Made by a program: the position numbers and the translations under genes. Under the pieces are notes generated by a model that saw only the letters and a program-made list of their open reading frames with translations, was not told where the DNA came from and did not search any database. From the NCBI RefSeq assembly GCF_020497125.1, contig NC_059081.1, forward strand, positions 18,695,105-18,759,104: a DNA stretch of 64,000 bases, read 5' to 3'. Shown in pieces: positions 22,483-34,897 of the stretch; positions within the stretch are counted from its first letter, which is position 1, and the number at the start of each line of letters is the position of its first letter. Origin of the DNA: Mauremys mutica (taxonomy: Eukaryota > Chordata > Testudines > Geoemydidae).

Positions 22483-23647
22483 AGTCTGTATTGCCGTATC
22501 TACTAGCAAGATAAACAAGCCCAAAAAAGTAACTCGGACAGGAAATCTGCATGATGTATTTTGGCATAAAATGCTAAGATTTTCTGTTGATCTTCAGTGA
22601 GGTGTTGAGTAGCCATTTTTATGCTGCATAGTGCATCTTTGTGGTTCTGTATTTCATCACTATAGCAAGGTTTAATCGTTAGACAGGTGATACCTAAGCC
22701 TCTATTTAACATTACCTTCTGATACGCTACATGACTTTATGCAAGTGATGTGAGAGCATAAGTGTTTCAAACTAGGGAGACAGGTTAATTGACACAAATC
22801 CTGCTAAGAGACTGTGTAGTATATGTTGGGTTTTTTGGGGGGTGGGTGGGCTCTCTCTCCATGAATTTGATTATAAGTTGGGGTAGAGAATGAGGGAGTT
22901 ACTTGAATTTTTTTATATTGTTGTGGTTTATATATATATATATATATATAATCCCCACTTATAAATTGATACAATTATCTGTGTCATATTATCCTAACTG
23001 AATACATAGAGTTAAACCAAATGACACTGTAAGGGACCAACCAACAGAAAACAAAACAAAACAATGACAGATATAAGGTGCTATCATATGGTGTACCTAG
23101 AATCCTTGAGGAAACAATGGAGAAATCCTTAAAAACGGGAATACTCCTGCCTTGGATCCAACGAATCTGGTGAGCTGTATTCTTCCCAGACCAAAAAGCC
23201 TAGGATAAAAGGAGAGCCTAAACCTTAAAGATGTCAACCTAGGAAAGAAGCAGAGGAGTGGGTTGTCAACCATTTGTGTGACAGCTGGACTGACTGGGCT
23301 GATGCATAGACGAGAGCATGCTGAAGCAGGTGAGTCGGCTTCTCCCAGCCAAAGATGGGGGTTAGCTGGCCAGAGGGGAGCTTAAAAATGGTTCTTGGAA
23401 AAGATTGTGTAGGTAAGAAGAAATATGCAGATATGACTTTGTTTGTTTGTGTAACCCTTTGCTTTGTGTGCTATATACCTTTGGGTGAAAGAATCAATGT
23501 TTTGTTTGGAAGAAACTGTTTTGGAGTCACTAATCAGCCCCTGTTACAGGCTCCCACAGGAAAAGCTTACATATGCCAAACTCAGTTGGGCCTGTCAGGT
23601 TAACACAATTGTGAAATGGGCAGCTGCAGCCCAGAGATCTGGTCTAA
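22483..23647. other. Background; (TA)11 microsatellite at 22929-22950
   Basis: A simple TA repeat lies at 22929-22950. The part at 23080-23640 has the look of a dispersed repeat ('taaccctttgctttgtgtg', 'ctgttacaggctccc'), but I could not define or name it. The Harbinger-like element is inserted at its right end, after 'taa'. Confidence 0.4.
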
Positions 23648-25696
23648 GGCCTGGTCTGCACTACGCGTTTATACCGAATTTAGCAGCGTTAAACCGATTT
23701 AACCCTGCACCCGTCCACACAACGAAGCCCTTTATATCGATATAAAGGGCTCTTAAAACCGATTTCTGTACTCCTCCTTGACGAGGGGAATAGCGCTGAA
23801 ATCGGTATTGCCATGTCGGATTAGAGTTAGTGTGGCCGCAATTCGATGGTATTGGCCTCCGGGCGGTATCCCACAGTGCACCATTGTGACTGCTCTGGAA
23901 AGCCATCTGAACTCGGATGCACTGGCCAGGTAGACAGGAAAAGCCCCGCGAACTTTTGAATTTCATTTCCTGTTTGCCCAGCGTGGAGCGCTGATCAGCA
24001 TGGACTGTACGGGAGATACTGGATCTGATCGCTTTATGGGGAGACAAATCTGTTCTATCAGAGCTCCGTTCCAGAAGACGAAATGCCAAAGCATTTGAAA
24101 AAATCTCCAGACAGAGGCCACAGCAGGGACTCAACACAGTGCTGCGTGACAAGCGTAACGGAAAGCCAAAGAATCAGATGGTCGCTCATGGAGGGAGGGA
24201 GGGGGGACTGAAGATTCCAACTATCCCACAGTCCCCGCAGTGTCCAAAAAGCATTTGCATTCTTGTCTGAGCTCCCAATGCCTGAAGGGTCAAAAATATT
24301 GTCCCTGGTGGTTCAGAGTATATCTCGTCAATTTACCCCCGCTTCACCCCCCGTGAAAGAAAAGGGAAAAAAATAGTTTCTCGCCTTTTTTCAATGTCAT
24401 TGTATGTCTACTGCATGCTGCTGGTAGACACGGTGCTGCGGCGCTGAACAGCAGCATCCCCTCCCCTTCCTTTCCTGATGGTAGATGGTACATAATGGTG
24501 GAAAACCATCCTCATCATCCCGTGAGTGCTCCTGGCTGGCCTCGGTGAGGTCGGCTGGGGGCGCCTGGGCAACAATGGGAATGACTTCTGGTCATTCCTG
24601 GCAGATGGTGCAAAAGGATTGAAAACCATCCTCATCATAGCAATTGGGGGCTGAGCTCCATCAGCCCCCCTCTTTCATGTCTAATGAAGAATCTGTACTG
24701 CCTGGACTATCATAGCAGCGGGAGGCTGCCTCCCCCTCATTTTATCTCACTAAAAAGTCAGTGTTTCTTATTCCTGCCTTCTTTATTACTTCATCACACA
24801 AATGCGGGGGACACTGCCACGGTAGCCCAGGAGGGTTGAAGAAGGAGGGAAGAAACGGGTGGGGTTGTTGCAGGGGCACCCCCTAGAATGGCATCATCAT
24901 TTCTGCGGGATCTCTGGGGCTCTGACCCGGAGCGGCTGTGCTCTCTGGTTCTCTAGTACACTTGCCCCATATTCTAGGCCGGTCTGACTCTATTTTAGAC
25001 AAAACATAAAGAAGGGAATGACCTGGGGAGTCATTCCCATTTTTGTCCATGCGCCCCCGGCCGACCTCAGTGAGGCCATCCAGGAGCACCCATGACAGCA
25101 GCAGACGGTACAAAAGGACTGATAACCGTCATCGCCAATTTCCAATTGCAAACGGTGCAAAATGACTGATAAACGTTATCGCCAATTTCCAATTGCAGAC
25201 GGTGCTATAGCTGGTAACTGTCTCTGCTACCTTGCAAAGGCAAATGAATGCTGCTGTGTAGCACTGCAGTACCGTGTCTGTCAGCAGAATCCAGTACACA
25301 TACGGTGACAGTGACAAAAGGCTAAACGGGCTGCATGGTTGCCATGCTATGGCGTCTGCCAGGGCAAAAGGGCGCGAAATGATTGTCTGCTGTTGCTGTC
25401 ACGGAGGAAGGATAGAGTGATGACATTTACCCAGAATCATTCGCAACACTGTTTTTGCATTGGGATCTCAACCCAGAATTCCAATGGGTGGGGGAGACTG
25501 CGGGAACTATGGGATAGCTACGGAATAGCTACCCACAGTGCAACGCTCCGGAAATCGACACTAGCCTCGGTACATGGACGCACACCGCCGAAATAATGTG
25601 CTTAGTGTGGCCGTGTGCACTCGACTTTATACAATCTGTTTTAAAAAACCGGTTTATGTAAAATTGGAATAATCCCGTAGTGTAGACATACCTTAA
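23645..25696 (+). mobile_element. PIF/Harbinger-like element (23648-25693) with TAA TSD
   Basis: The ends are 'ggcctggtctgcactacg' and the inverse of 'aggtatgtctacactacg', identical over most of the inner 11 bases. TAA flanks both sides (23645-23647, 25694-25696), the 3-bp duplication expected of Harbinger elements. A perfect 24-nt palindrome centred on 'atatcgatat' lies at 23727-23750. Inside are a Myb/SANT-like coding remnant and tandem repeats of 47-bp period at 25101-25205 (units start 25101, 25148, 25195). Another pair of similar units lies at 24479-24520 and 24602-24640. No complete transposase frame is seen, so it is non-autonomous. Confidence 0.75.
24019..24115 (+). pseudogene. Myb/SANT-like (trihelix) DNA-binding domain remnant
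   Basis: From 24019 the plus strand reads 'LDLIALWGDKSVLSELRSRR', then an 'RNAKAFEKIS' segment. This fits the first helices of the Myb/SANT-like DNA-binding proteins encoded by Harbinger elements, which help the transposase bind the element ends. The expected next helices are cut by an internal deletion near 24112, and the frame is then lost. The 163-codon minus-strand frame at 23661-24152 is antisense to this and is not real. Confidence 0.6.
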
Positions 25697-26505
25697 GAGT
25701 GGTTGGATTTCTCAGAGTCAGATTTCTCACAGAGTGAGATGCAGGAAGCCAGGCCTGCCACCTGAAGGGTACACTCGAGATGGACTAAAAGGGGCCTAAA
25801 TTGCAGCTTGATCAGTAACCATGACACCTGTCTAGAAAGGCTTTAATCTAAAGAGATGAACTCCAAACAGGTTGTTTTTCCCTGCAGCTTGTGTACACAC
25901 TTACCAGTGCTTACAAATCTTGCTTCATGGAGGCATGAAGCCACTCTATGAGCCTGTTGACAGTCTAGCTAGAGGCTGTCCTGTACTCTTCTTTGAAGAG
26001 GTAAGGAATCCCAAAGTCTCTCTGTTTTCAGATTGGCTACAGCCTTGATTTTAGTTGGCACTGAGGGAGGGGAAGCTGTCTTGGGAAGACAGCAGGAGGA
26101 TTTTTTGGAAAGCTGGTCCAAAGTGCTGCCTCACTCAGTGCCCTAGACAAGAGTTCCCAGGTTCAAGGTGGACAGGAAGTCCTTTCTGCACTTGACAGTG
26201 AGACCACGGTGGGAAATACTCTAGTACTCCTTCTCTCATGCCTGACTGGGAAAGAATACCTAATTCCTTTCACCTTGGCTACTAAACCACTTGTTGGGAC
26301 AAGGTAACCAGACACTGTAAGACAAATTCAGCATTGGATTTGGCAGGGCTACATATACAAGGTAGAAATAGGGGAGGCATGTTGGCATAAGACCTACTGG
26401 AACAATTCCCTAACAAATGTTCTTGGAGTGGACATAGAAGATGCTCAGTACTTGGATTCTTTCATGGCTTGAAGGGTGATGCACAGCTTCCTAGGAAAGA
26501 CTTTA

Positions 26506-26560
<55 letters not shown>

Positions 26561-28862
26561 TCTAGCAAACCAGCAAATTCAGCAAGGAAGAAACTTCTCC
26601 CTGGCCAGCACAGGACAATAGGTGGATTTTAAATGTGGCTTTTGTTGCTTTCCCTTTTTTGAAATGTAAGCAGCAGGATACCAGACCTATGGCTCATTGG
26701 TTTGATCGGGTGTGGCAAATCCTATATTCCTACCACTATGTATCTCACAAATTTAAGTGCTTTATCTGCACTAATTTCAAACCATGCCTTTGTTTCTAAT
26801 TCTACCAAACTGCAATTGTGGCACAAATAATGTAACTGCAACAGAACACAGCCACAAATGACACAGTAACTGTTCAATAATATTTAGAGATTTACCATAA
26901 ACTCTCAGTACTATATAATTGCCATTTGAGTAAAATGGAGATACACCAGAATCATAAGTAATTATCCCAATCACTCGTAGTGCCTGTGTTAAAAATGCAT
27001 TTCCTGGGAGTCATGACTGTAATTTTTGATAAAGCTATTCTTGCAGTCCTATTCTTCAGCTTATTGTTCCAGTGTCTTAAACTCACTTTGCAGGTCAACT
27101 GCTTGTGTCACTAAAGTTCTTCTTATGCAACTGGGAAGAAGTTCTACCATGGAGGAACATGTCCACATTGTCAGATGACTGATTAGGAGGCAACAGCGTA
27201 AACCCGGATTTGGTCCAAAATCAGTCTTGCAGAACTCTCACCATATTTTATTTTAACACTAAATTTATTCTCTGAAGTCATGACAATGCACTGTTTTATA
27301 GTACTCTGAATTACAGTGGCCTCCATCTGCATTTTTCTGTGCATTAGTGCATTTCATGCTCTTGTATAGCACCAAGTACCCAGTCATTGCTTAAGAAATA
27401 CTAAACAATAAAATGCTGTGTCACCCACAGCCTCTTTCAAGATGGAGAGGCTGGTTAACAATTTAACTTAGCTTTGCTATACCTCAGGAGCAAGCATACC
27501 TCTTTTCCCTTCTCTGATGCATTGAGCATAATGTGTCTTGTCCTGTTGCCAATACCACCCGAATAGATCAGTGCCTCTTTGAATACAGGTACTGGTCAGT
27601 AATTTCCATCCCTATAAAATTAATTCACACACTTTCCCCAGATTTACATAAAAATCAAGTACATCCACTGATATAGTGCCCACTCGTATAATCCTTAAAT
27701 AATAAAGCTCTTTGAAGGACAGTTCCCTTAAATCGGTGATGGGTAATTGAAAATACCATTGAATACCTTTAAAAAATGTTCTTGAAGGTGTTAATGAATG
27801 CTGAGCTATGTTCTGATATAATCGTAATAGTTTAATTTTTAAATGGTCAAAACATTGTTTCAGTATTAAAACATGTATATATTATATGCATATGTGGGAT
27901 AATATAGGCCCAATTGTGCATTATAAACTTGTAATTCTATTGAGGAGTCTTGGTGAGATCACAATCCATCTGTGTAATGCTCAAGTGGATTACTCACAAG
28001 AAATGGGATGCATGATATAGCCACTTCAGTGTGTATCTCATCTGTTGAGTTTTCTCACTCTGCCTATTCCCAGGCTGCTGTTGGGGGTAAATTGGCTTGT
28101 TGTCTGCCCCTAAGGCAGCATAGAGCAAACAAGTGGCGTTTATGCTGATGCTTCCATTTGTACTGGCACTCCCTTGTTTGACTGTCAGCCCCTCGGTGTC
28201 CTGTACATTACACAGAAACACCACTTTGTGACAATGTAGAACTGGAGAAAGTGAGCTCCGGATTTTGTCACAACAGTGCTGCACCAGGTGCCTACAATGC
28301 AGCTCTTTTCAAGCACTTATATCACTGATGTCAGAAACAACTCACATTAGTGTTTTTTTTTCTTCTTCAGGTCAGATTCTATTAACTTTGATATTGGAGC
28401 TGATTCTGCAAAATGATAATATGAATGTGAAAATGTTGGCATCATAGGAAAGACGCATTCTGTTATAACTGACCCAAAAATTGAACATTAATGTTAAATA
28501 CTTTAACTTTAAAACAAGGTGTGTGTGTGTGTACACCAAAGAATGTTACAATGAAAAGAAACCTCAGCATTTGAATGTATGGAAATGAACAATTTAGAGA
28601 AGAAAGATAAATATTCAGAGATTCAAAATTCATCACATTAAAGTGCAAAATATCACCCTGTGCACTTAAGGCCTGATCCTGTACCATTAAAGTCATTCAG
28701 AGTTTTGCCCAGTTTCAGCCAATGGACCAGAAATGCTCTTAAACCCAGCCTGTATCAGGTATGCTTCTGATATAGGCTGAAAACTTGCCCATAGACTACC
28801 TTCCAATTTATAACATGCTGTGGCCTAGCCATACCAGCTCACCTCCTTCCTATCATCTAGTG
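25697..28862. other. Background; (AC)24 at 26511-26558, L2-like tail at 27348-27420
   Basis: There is a pure AC dinucleotide run of 24 units at 26511-26558. An L2-like fragment at 27348-27420 contains 'cttgtatagcaccaagtac' and an AATAAA-bearing tail. A 96-codon minus-strand frame at 27994-28284 has balanced composition but no domain I recognise and no splice-site evidence. Confidence 0.4.
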
Positions 28863-29185
28863 CAGCAGTTCCCACAGTTTGGGTTGAGACCCCAAATAGG
28901 GTCATGCCATCAGCAGTTGGGGTCATGGTGATTCCTAGTATGCGGATGCCATGTTGCTCCACAGAGTGTGACCTTGCATTTACGGTGTGTGCAAGCTCAT
29001 GATGCATGGAGGGACACCATTTTGCTCCGCCCAGTGTGGCCTCGCATGCGCCATATATAAAAGGTCACACTGTGCAGAGGATACCATTTTGCTCTTCAAA
29101 ATGGTGTCCTCCCTGCTGTCTGGAGTCCCAGAAGCCAATAATCCATTAAAATGGTGTCATTCTGACAAAAGTTTGAGAATCCCTG
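28863..29185. mobile_element. hAT-like MITE with internal triplication
   Basis: It begins 'cagcagttcccacagtttgg' and ends with the rough inverse 'aaaagtttgagaatccctg'. The interior holds three related blocks near 28947, 29011 and 29084, each with 'ccatgttgctcc' or 'accattttgctc' followed by 'gtgtgaccttgcat'-type sequence. A TATA-like 'catatataaaagg' occurs at 29041-29053. No matching 8-bp flanks were found, so the ends are less certain than for other hAT-like copies. Confidence 0.5.
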
Positions 29186-30985
29186 AGGCTCCACCTTTCT
29201 CCTTACTTTGTCCCAATGTCCCTCTGTAGTTAAAAGAGCAACATATTTCATCTTCTCCATTTACAATTCAGAAACTATATAACTTTTTCTACTTATTCCT
29301 TGATGAGGCAAGCACAATCTGCTTAGCCAGTAACTCTCTCCTACAGAGACTGGAAAACCCTGCCATACCTTCCATACTCATCCTCTTGATGCAAGCCATT
29401 TCCCAGATGCATGGCACATATCCACCTGTACCCAATCCATGCTGGGTGCCTCTTCGGTCTATGGACGCTTCATAAAAAGTGAGCATCAGGCCCATGTAAA
29501 TGGTGTTTTTTGCTTTCCCAAACAATAAGTCTTATTCCTGTTACATAGGCCTTATGTTTCTTTCAAAAAGAGTGTGCATTGAATAGAAATTAATGTTGTC
29601 AAGATTAAAATGTCAAGCCAATTTTGGCTAGAAAGATCATTAACAATGGTACTTAACACTTCTATGCATCTACAAACAATACAAGGTGCAAACAGTTGCT
29701 TTGAATCTGTCAGGAGTTTGACACCAATAACAACACTATCCTGACACCTTCAAATTTACAGTAGAATATTTTGAAAATCTGAATGCAATTACAAATACTT
29801 TACTTTTCCTGTAAAAAAAACAAGGCTTCTAGGGCCCAATCCTTCAATGTACTTTAGAGTGGTGCTGAGTGTCCATAACTCCCAACATACTTTAATAGCA
29901 CACTGCTTTTCTTCAAAGTGCTCAGCACCTTTCAGGAACAGTTCTATAAATATATATGGCCATTAACAACCCAATCCATAATATGGAACATTTGGAATGT
30001 TAACTGTCTTTGATCTGTCATTGGGCTATTAGGTGCTAGTAAAAATTTCAAACTGGCATATTTTTTTAATTACATCTAACATACCTTGACCTATATCTCT
30101 TCAATCTTTGGCAGAAAATTATTTTTGGGTGAGGCTGCTGTGATGGTCGCATATGTCTGTATCAGCCTGTGAGCTGCATTTTATATTAGGACTTCCATTT
30201 TGTATTCTGTACTGAGAACCTGTCCAACCTTGCCTTGGACAAAGTTATTAAGTGGCTTTCCAAATAGCCAACCTACCCAGGAAAGATGCTTAACACATGG
30301 TTGATAGACCATCATTGAGAAGTCACCATAGCAATCTGGAGCCATCAACTTTGATAGTCTCTTAACTGCTGGCCCAAACTCAGGGAAAAATGTTTTTTTC
30401 TACCCAGGGGTACCAGCATGGCTGGTGGATCCGCAGCTTCTCAGAATATGCACACCACAAAATAAACTATAATTAAGGGGAGGGGTGCTTCTCTGAGCAT
30501 TGGGGCAGACCATCAGCACATGTAAGATGGTCTGGCTGGAGAGAGAGAGAGAGAGAGAGAGAAGGCAGGAGGGACTCTGCTTAGTTTGAAATAATGACAA
30601 ACCTTAGACCTGCAGAAGGGGAGAGATCAGACTAAAGGGCGCATTGCAGAACTTTTGTTGTTTTGCAACGATCTGTGCCTCTCTCTAGGTTTCTTTAAAG
30701 TGGCTATGGCAAAGAAATTCCTTTGCTAAAGCCTGTGCTCCTTGCTTCCTTGCCTAAAGGGGTTAAACTAGAAGCCCAGAGTGCCCACAGCCAGGTGGAA
30801 CCCTGAGGGAGTGTGTGCAAGTGGCTGGGGAAGGGAGAATTTGGGAGGTTTCATTCACTGATTTCAGGGTCTACGGCAGCTGGGCTGAAGAATCCTATAT
30901 CCCCAGGAAGAGCTCGGACAGAAGGTCTGAGCCTGGGAGTGTGCCCTAAAGACCCAGAGCTAGAAACAGTAACTAGAGTCTATCT
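29186..30985. other. Background; palindromic motif unit and (GA)12 repeat
   Basis: The stretch at 29832-29945 resembles the 'gtgctcagcac' palindromic family ('gggcccaatcc' to 'gtgctcagcacctttcagg'). A GA microsatellite is at 30539-30562. The parts 30120-30540 and 30640-30985 have LTR-like or older-repeat character, but no end could be fixed. Confidence 0.35.
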
Positions 30986-31125
30986 AGAGCCAGTAGAGTG
31001 ATCAGATGTCCCAATTTTATAGGGACAGTCCCGATTTTGGGGTCTTTTTCTTATATAGGCTCCTATTACCTCCCACCCGCTGTCCCGATTTTTCACACTT
31101 GCTGTCTGGTCACGGTAAGAGCCAG
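30986..31125. mobile_element. 124-bp MITE (30994-31117) with exact 8-bp TSD
   Basis: It starts 'tagagtgatcaga' and ends 'tctggtcacggta', inverted copies with three mismatches. The 8-bp duplication 'agagccag' flanks it exactly at 30986-30993 and 31118-31125. It contains a repeated 'gtcccgatttt' word in both halves. The size, ends and inner words match a very abundant short reptile DNA-transposon family as I recall it. It has no coding capacity. Confidence 0.8.
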
Positions 31126-32605
31126 TGAGTTTAGAAGCATGTGAGAACCAGTGATTGGGGCCACTCACAACAGACTGGTGTCCATTCAGTGCGATACTGG
31201 GGCAGGATGTGACACCTGCAAATAAACTCACACATTACTAGATCACACATTACTAGATAAATCATATGTTCCTGCAAAGCTGGGACAAGATCCTTGGTGC
31301 TTCAGCACCAAACCCACAGGTTTCTGCCACTTGAGCTAAAGGGGACTCTTTGTTAGCTGTGAAGAGTGTAAGGACTCATTGTCTTCTTAACATGCAATCA
31401 GCTATTACAGGGCAAAACTTGTCCATGTCTTTATGTATAGGCAGCACACGCACTAGAAAACTAGATGCAACAATTTTAACTTTATTTAATAGCAACTTAT
31501 TTTTCTTCTCATACTTCTTTCATACTAGTTTGCAAGGGGATGGAATGCTCAAATGTGCAGAGATAAGACATTTTGAGCTGTAAGGCTAATGTTTCAAGTT
31601 ATGGCAATTTTAGTGACATTGTAACTCAAAAAGCAGCATGACCAAGTTTCTTCATAATTTATAGACAAAACTCTTTTGTCTTCATAGTAAACCTGGCAAT
31701 TTTCAGGCTAGTTCAATTTTTTTCTAACCAAAAATTATATGGAGCTGAAAAAAGAGCTTATCACAATTTAACTGTGGAGTCTTGAGCATGGTTCCATCAT
31801 ACTGCTGTTCATGCTAATTAAAATAAGGGGGAAAAATAAATATATCTAAAACCAGATTGTGCTAAGAAACTGTGAAATGAACAGTGTTACCTTAAGACAG
31901 CTGTCTGTTTTTCTTCCTTTCTATAATTTATCCATGATGGGGTTTCTCACTTCCATCTTTCACAAAGTACATTGAACAGTGTGATGGGAAGGATTAAAAA
32001 ATAACAAAACAAACTCAATACCTCTAAATCTTCCTGTAGGTCTGCTTTGTCACATAATTATGTTATTTTGGTTATTTTTCTTTTGGGTATGCAGTGTGGC
32101 ACAACTGAGTGGTTGCAGCATGTTGATTTTATATCGCTGAGTGCTACAGGCTGACTTACCAGGCTGCTGGAGTAGTTTTAAGTGTCTAAGACAGATATAT
32201 TTTTCTAGTGTGCTTAAAAAGAACCCTTCAGCAACTGAAAATAATAATTTCTACTTTTTTCCCCCACTATGTTTTAAGGAGCACTGAAATACATTTTTTT
32301 TAATTTGTAGTACAGTTCACAGAATTCTAATACAGAGCATAACACAGAATTAATCTTTTATATTTAATGTAGAGAAATATACTAAGGTATTTTAATAGCA
32401 ATGTACCATAAGGGAGGACTTGATATTTCTTTGTAGTACCTGAAGTAAAATTTAAAACACACAGGAGAACAGATTTAGATGCTTCGGGATAATGCTAAAT
32501 TAGATGGGTTGATTATAATTTTACATACCATGCTCATACATATGCTTAACATTTTGCTTAGCTATACTCAATTCCCTGTCTTGCAAATACTTATGTCTAG
32601 GTGCA
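31126..32605. other. Background; SINE-like fragment at 31290-31372
   Basis: The fragment at 31290-31372 shares 'cttgagctaaagg' and 'ttagctgtgaa' with 34541-34575, on the same strand, so both are copies of one repeat. A tandem 15-bp duplication ('tcacacattactaga') occurs at 31228-31257. No gene recognised. Confidence 0.4.
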
Positions 32606-32781
32606 ACTTTACACAGGGCCGCCCAGAGCAGGGGGCAAGTGGGGCAATTTGCCCTGGGCCCCAGAGGGGCCCCCACGAGAATATAATATTCTATAGTATT
32701 GCAACTTTTTTTTATGGAAGGGGCCCCCGAAATTGCTTTGCCTCAGGCCCCCTGAATCCTCTGGACAGCCCTGACTTTACA
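32606..32781. mobile_element. hAT-like MITE (32614-32773), short relative of 9938-10632
   Basis: The ends are 'cagggccgcccagagca' and 'tcctctggacagccctg'. An exact 8-bp duplication 'actttaca' lies at 32606-32613 and 32774-32781. At 160 bp it keeps the termini and the 'gggccccc' blocks of the 695-bp copy but lacks its CpG-rich core. Confidence 0.85.
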
Positions 32782-34299
32782 CATGTAATTCCATTGAACT
32801 TAGTGGGCATAACTCATTTACAAAAAGTTACTCAGGTACTTAAATATCCATACGATTAGGGCCTAAACAATGTAGATCTCTGGTCACTGTCAAATGTGAA
32901 ACGATGTCCATATTTTAATTGCTAGGGAATGGCTGCAAATTCAAATTTAAAGTCAATTTTAAATGTATTCACAAATGTTGTTGTTTTTCATCAACATTTT
33001 AATGTAAGTGATTTTTTGTAAAGAAAAATGAAGCTGTCTGACTTAAATATAAGGAAATAGTTAACATGTCTAAAAGAGTTAGTGTATCGGCTTCCCGAGG
33101 AAGAAAATCTGAAAAGGAGATTTGAATGACAATCTTTAAATCTGCATTTGTTTATGAACCTGTTAGTCTGATATTAGCTGGATCCCAAAGAAAAGCTGCA
33201 ATTGACAATAGCTATCACATCTGTTTAGTAGGCTTTACGTTCCAATTGAACAGCATGTTAACTTTTTTTCTTATTATTTGTGTGGTTCAGAGGGACATCA
33301 GAATGTAAACAAAAATGAGAAGACTTATAGAGTAAAGAAATAATAAAGTATTATAGTAGTGCCTGCCATTTGGACCAGATGTTGTCCAAACATATAGAAT
33401 GCAATCCAATGACCATGAAGTAAATGGAAATATTTCTGTGACTTCAATAGGCTTTGGATCAGGCTTGTAGTGAGACAATCTTTGCTCAGAAGAATTCACA
33501 GTGTGAGAACTGGACAAAACCTCAAGGTAACTTAAATAAAAAAAAGTAGTTGAGCCTATTAGAGAGAATTTTGTAGGCATGGCTAGTCCTAATCTAGACA
33601 TATTATTTGTACAGCCCATTCAGCTGATAATAAAGTAGTAAATGTGCACATAAAGTGCATAAGTATCTTTCTTGGCAACATTTTCTGCAACAGAAATATA
33701 TCTGGCTTTTGATAGCTATTATTAATTGAAATACTGATTGTCAATTTCAACTCTGGGGTGATCTCTCATGCTGCTAGAATTAAAAGGAGATTTGTGAAAC
33801 TGTGTAATGGGAGCAATGCTAGGTTTTTGGTGTTGAAGGGCTTGAGAGTTTATGATGAGTGCTGTGCTGGGATAATTGAGGATCTGATTGCAGAGTGTTA
33901 TGTTGTATATTTTTAAAATGAGCACTGAGGGTACCCAGAGTTTAGAATGGGCACTGTGTGTGTACAATATAAATGTAAACTAAGTAAAAGGAACAAACCA
34001 GCATTGTTTTTGGTGCCCTACAATATATGCTTTTAAAATATTTTAAAATACGATGATAAAAACTACAACTGAAACAAATGCCGGGCTAAAATAACATCAA
34101 ACATTTCTCATCTAAAATCCAGTGTGTCTTTCAGTTTGAGAAATCAGGAGAAGTTTGAGTTGAAAATCTGATGTTGAACACAAAAGGACCCAGCTTTGCT
34201 TCCAACTCTACTGTGCCAGGGATCATATTGTAGTGCGCTGACCAAGTTATGAAGTGCATTTGGTGTCATCTGTACAGCTTGTACCAAACTGTGCCACAG
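32782..34299. other. Background with 'cattgacttcaatggg'-type motifs
   Basis: Motif copies occur at 32790-32815 ('attccattgaacttagtggg') and 33398-33465 ('gtgacttcaataggctttgg', 'atcaggctt'). No gene recognised. Confidence 0.35.
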
Positions 34300-34582
34300 C
34301 CCTGGTCTTTACCCAGTTAAGCAACATGTTTTGCTGCCATCCACACAGTACAGTAACAAATATTTTGTGTACAAAAGCTGACAAATCCAAACCTGGCCTC
34401 CTTCTGTGGTCCAAAGAGTGAGTCCCAGAGTTATCTGGGCTGGCTGCTTAGTCATACAATCAGCTCTCACTTGCATCTCACATTCTGGGGTTAGTAGTAT
34501 TGAACAAGAGACCTTCTGCACTAAATTAAAAGCTTCAATGGCTTGAGCTAAAGGAGAACTCCCTTAGCTGTGAATAAGATAG
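34300..34582 (-). repeat. tRNA-derived SINE-like repeat
   Basis: The minus strand begins 'cacagctaagggagttctcc', with an A-box-like 'ttagctcaagccattgaagc' and a B-box-like 'tcttgttcaatac' downstream. A second, shorter copy is at 31290-31372. The body extends to about 34300, but the 3' end is unclear. It is strongly diverged and is not a functional tRNA gene. Confidence 0.4.
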
Positions 34583-34897
34583 TAGAATTACCAGCCACAA
34601 GCACTCAAAAATCATGACTCAGATCCCAGCCCCAATCATGAGATTGGCTTAAAAATAATGAGATTTAAAGATAAAAAGAATCAACATTTTAATTTCCTGT
34701 CTGGTTTCTGAGCCTTCAGGTTGCACTTTGGTCATGTTTTTAAGCTTTTTTTTTCCCCCTGAAACCATGAGGGCTAGGAACTTACTTTTAAAAAAACCGA
34801 AAGCTCATAAAGTCTTTTGTTTCCAGCAGCTAGGGCTTTATATAAACACCAAATATCACAAGATTTGTGATTAAAATCACAAGAGTGGGTAACTCTG
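34583..34897. repeat. 'gttgccaact' MITE family, copy 1
   Basis: The left end, 'agaattaccagccacaag', and right end, 'cacaagagtgggtaactctg', are diverged inverted repeats of a family whose best end reads 'cagtgttgccaa'. The interior words 'aatcatgagattggctt', 'aataatgagatt' and 'gagccttcagg' are shared with 38163-38483 and, inverted, with 45234-45518. No clear target duplication was found. Confidence 0.5.

Noticed and set aside
23661..24152. 163-codon minus-strand frame
   Set aside because: It is antisense to the Myb/SANT-like remnant and the terminal region of the Harbinger-like element, and it includes the palindrome translation.
26511..26558. AC repeat as a CRISPR-like or regulatory array
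   Set aside because: It is a simple dinucleotide microsatellite, common in vertebrates.
27994..28284. 96-codon minus-strand frame with balanced composition
   Set aside because: No recognised domain, no supporting splice sites seen, and a length plausible by chance in 64 kb.
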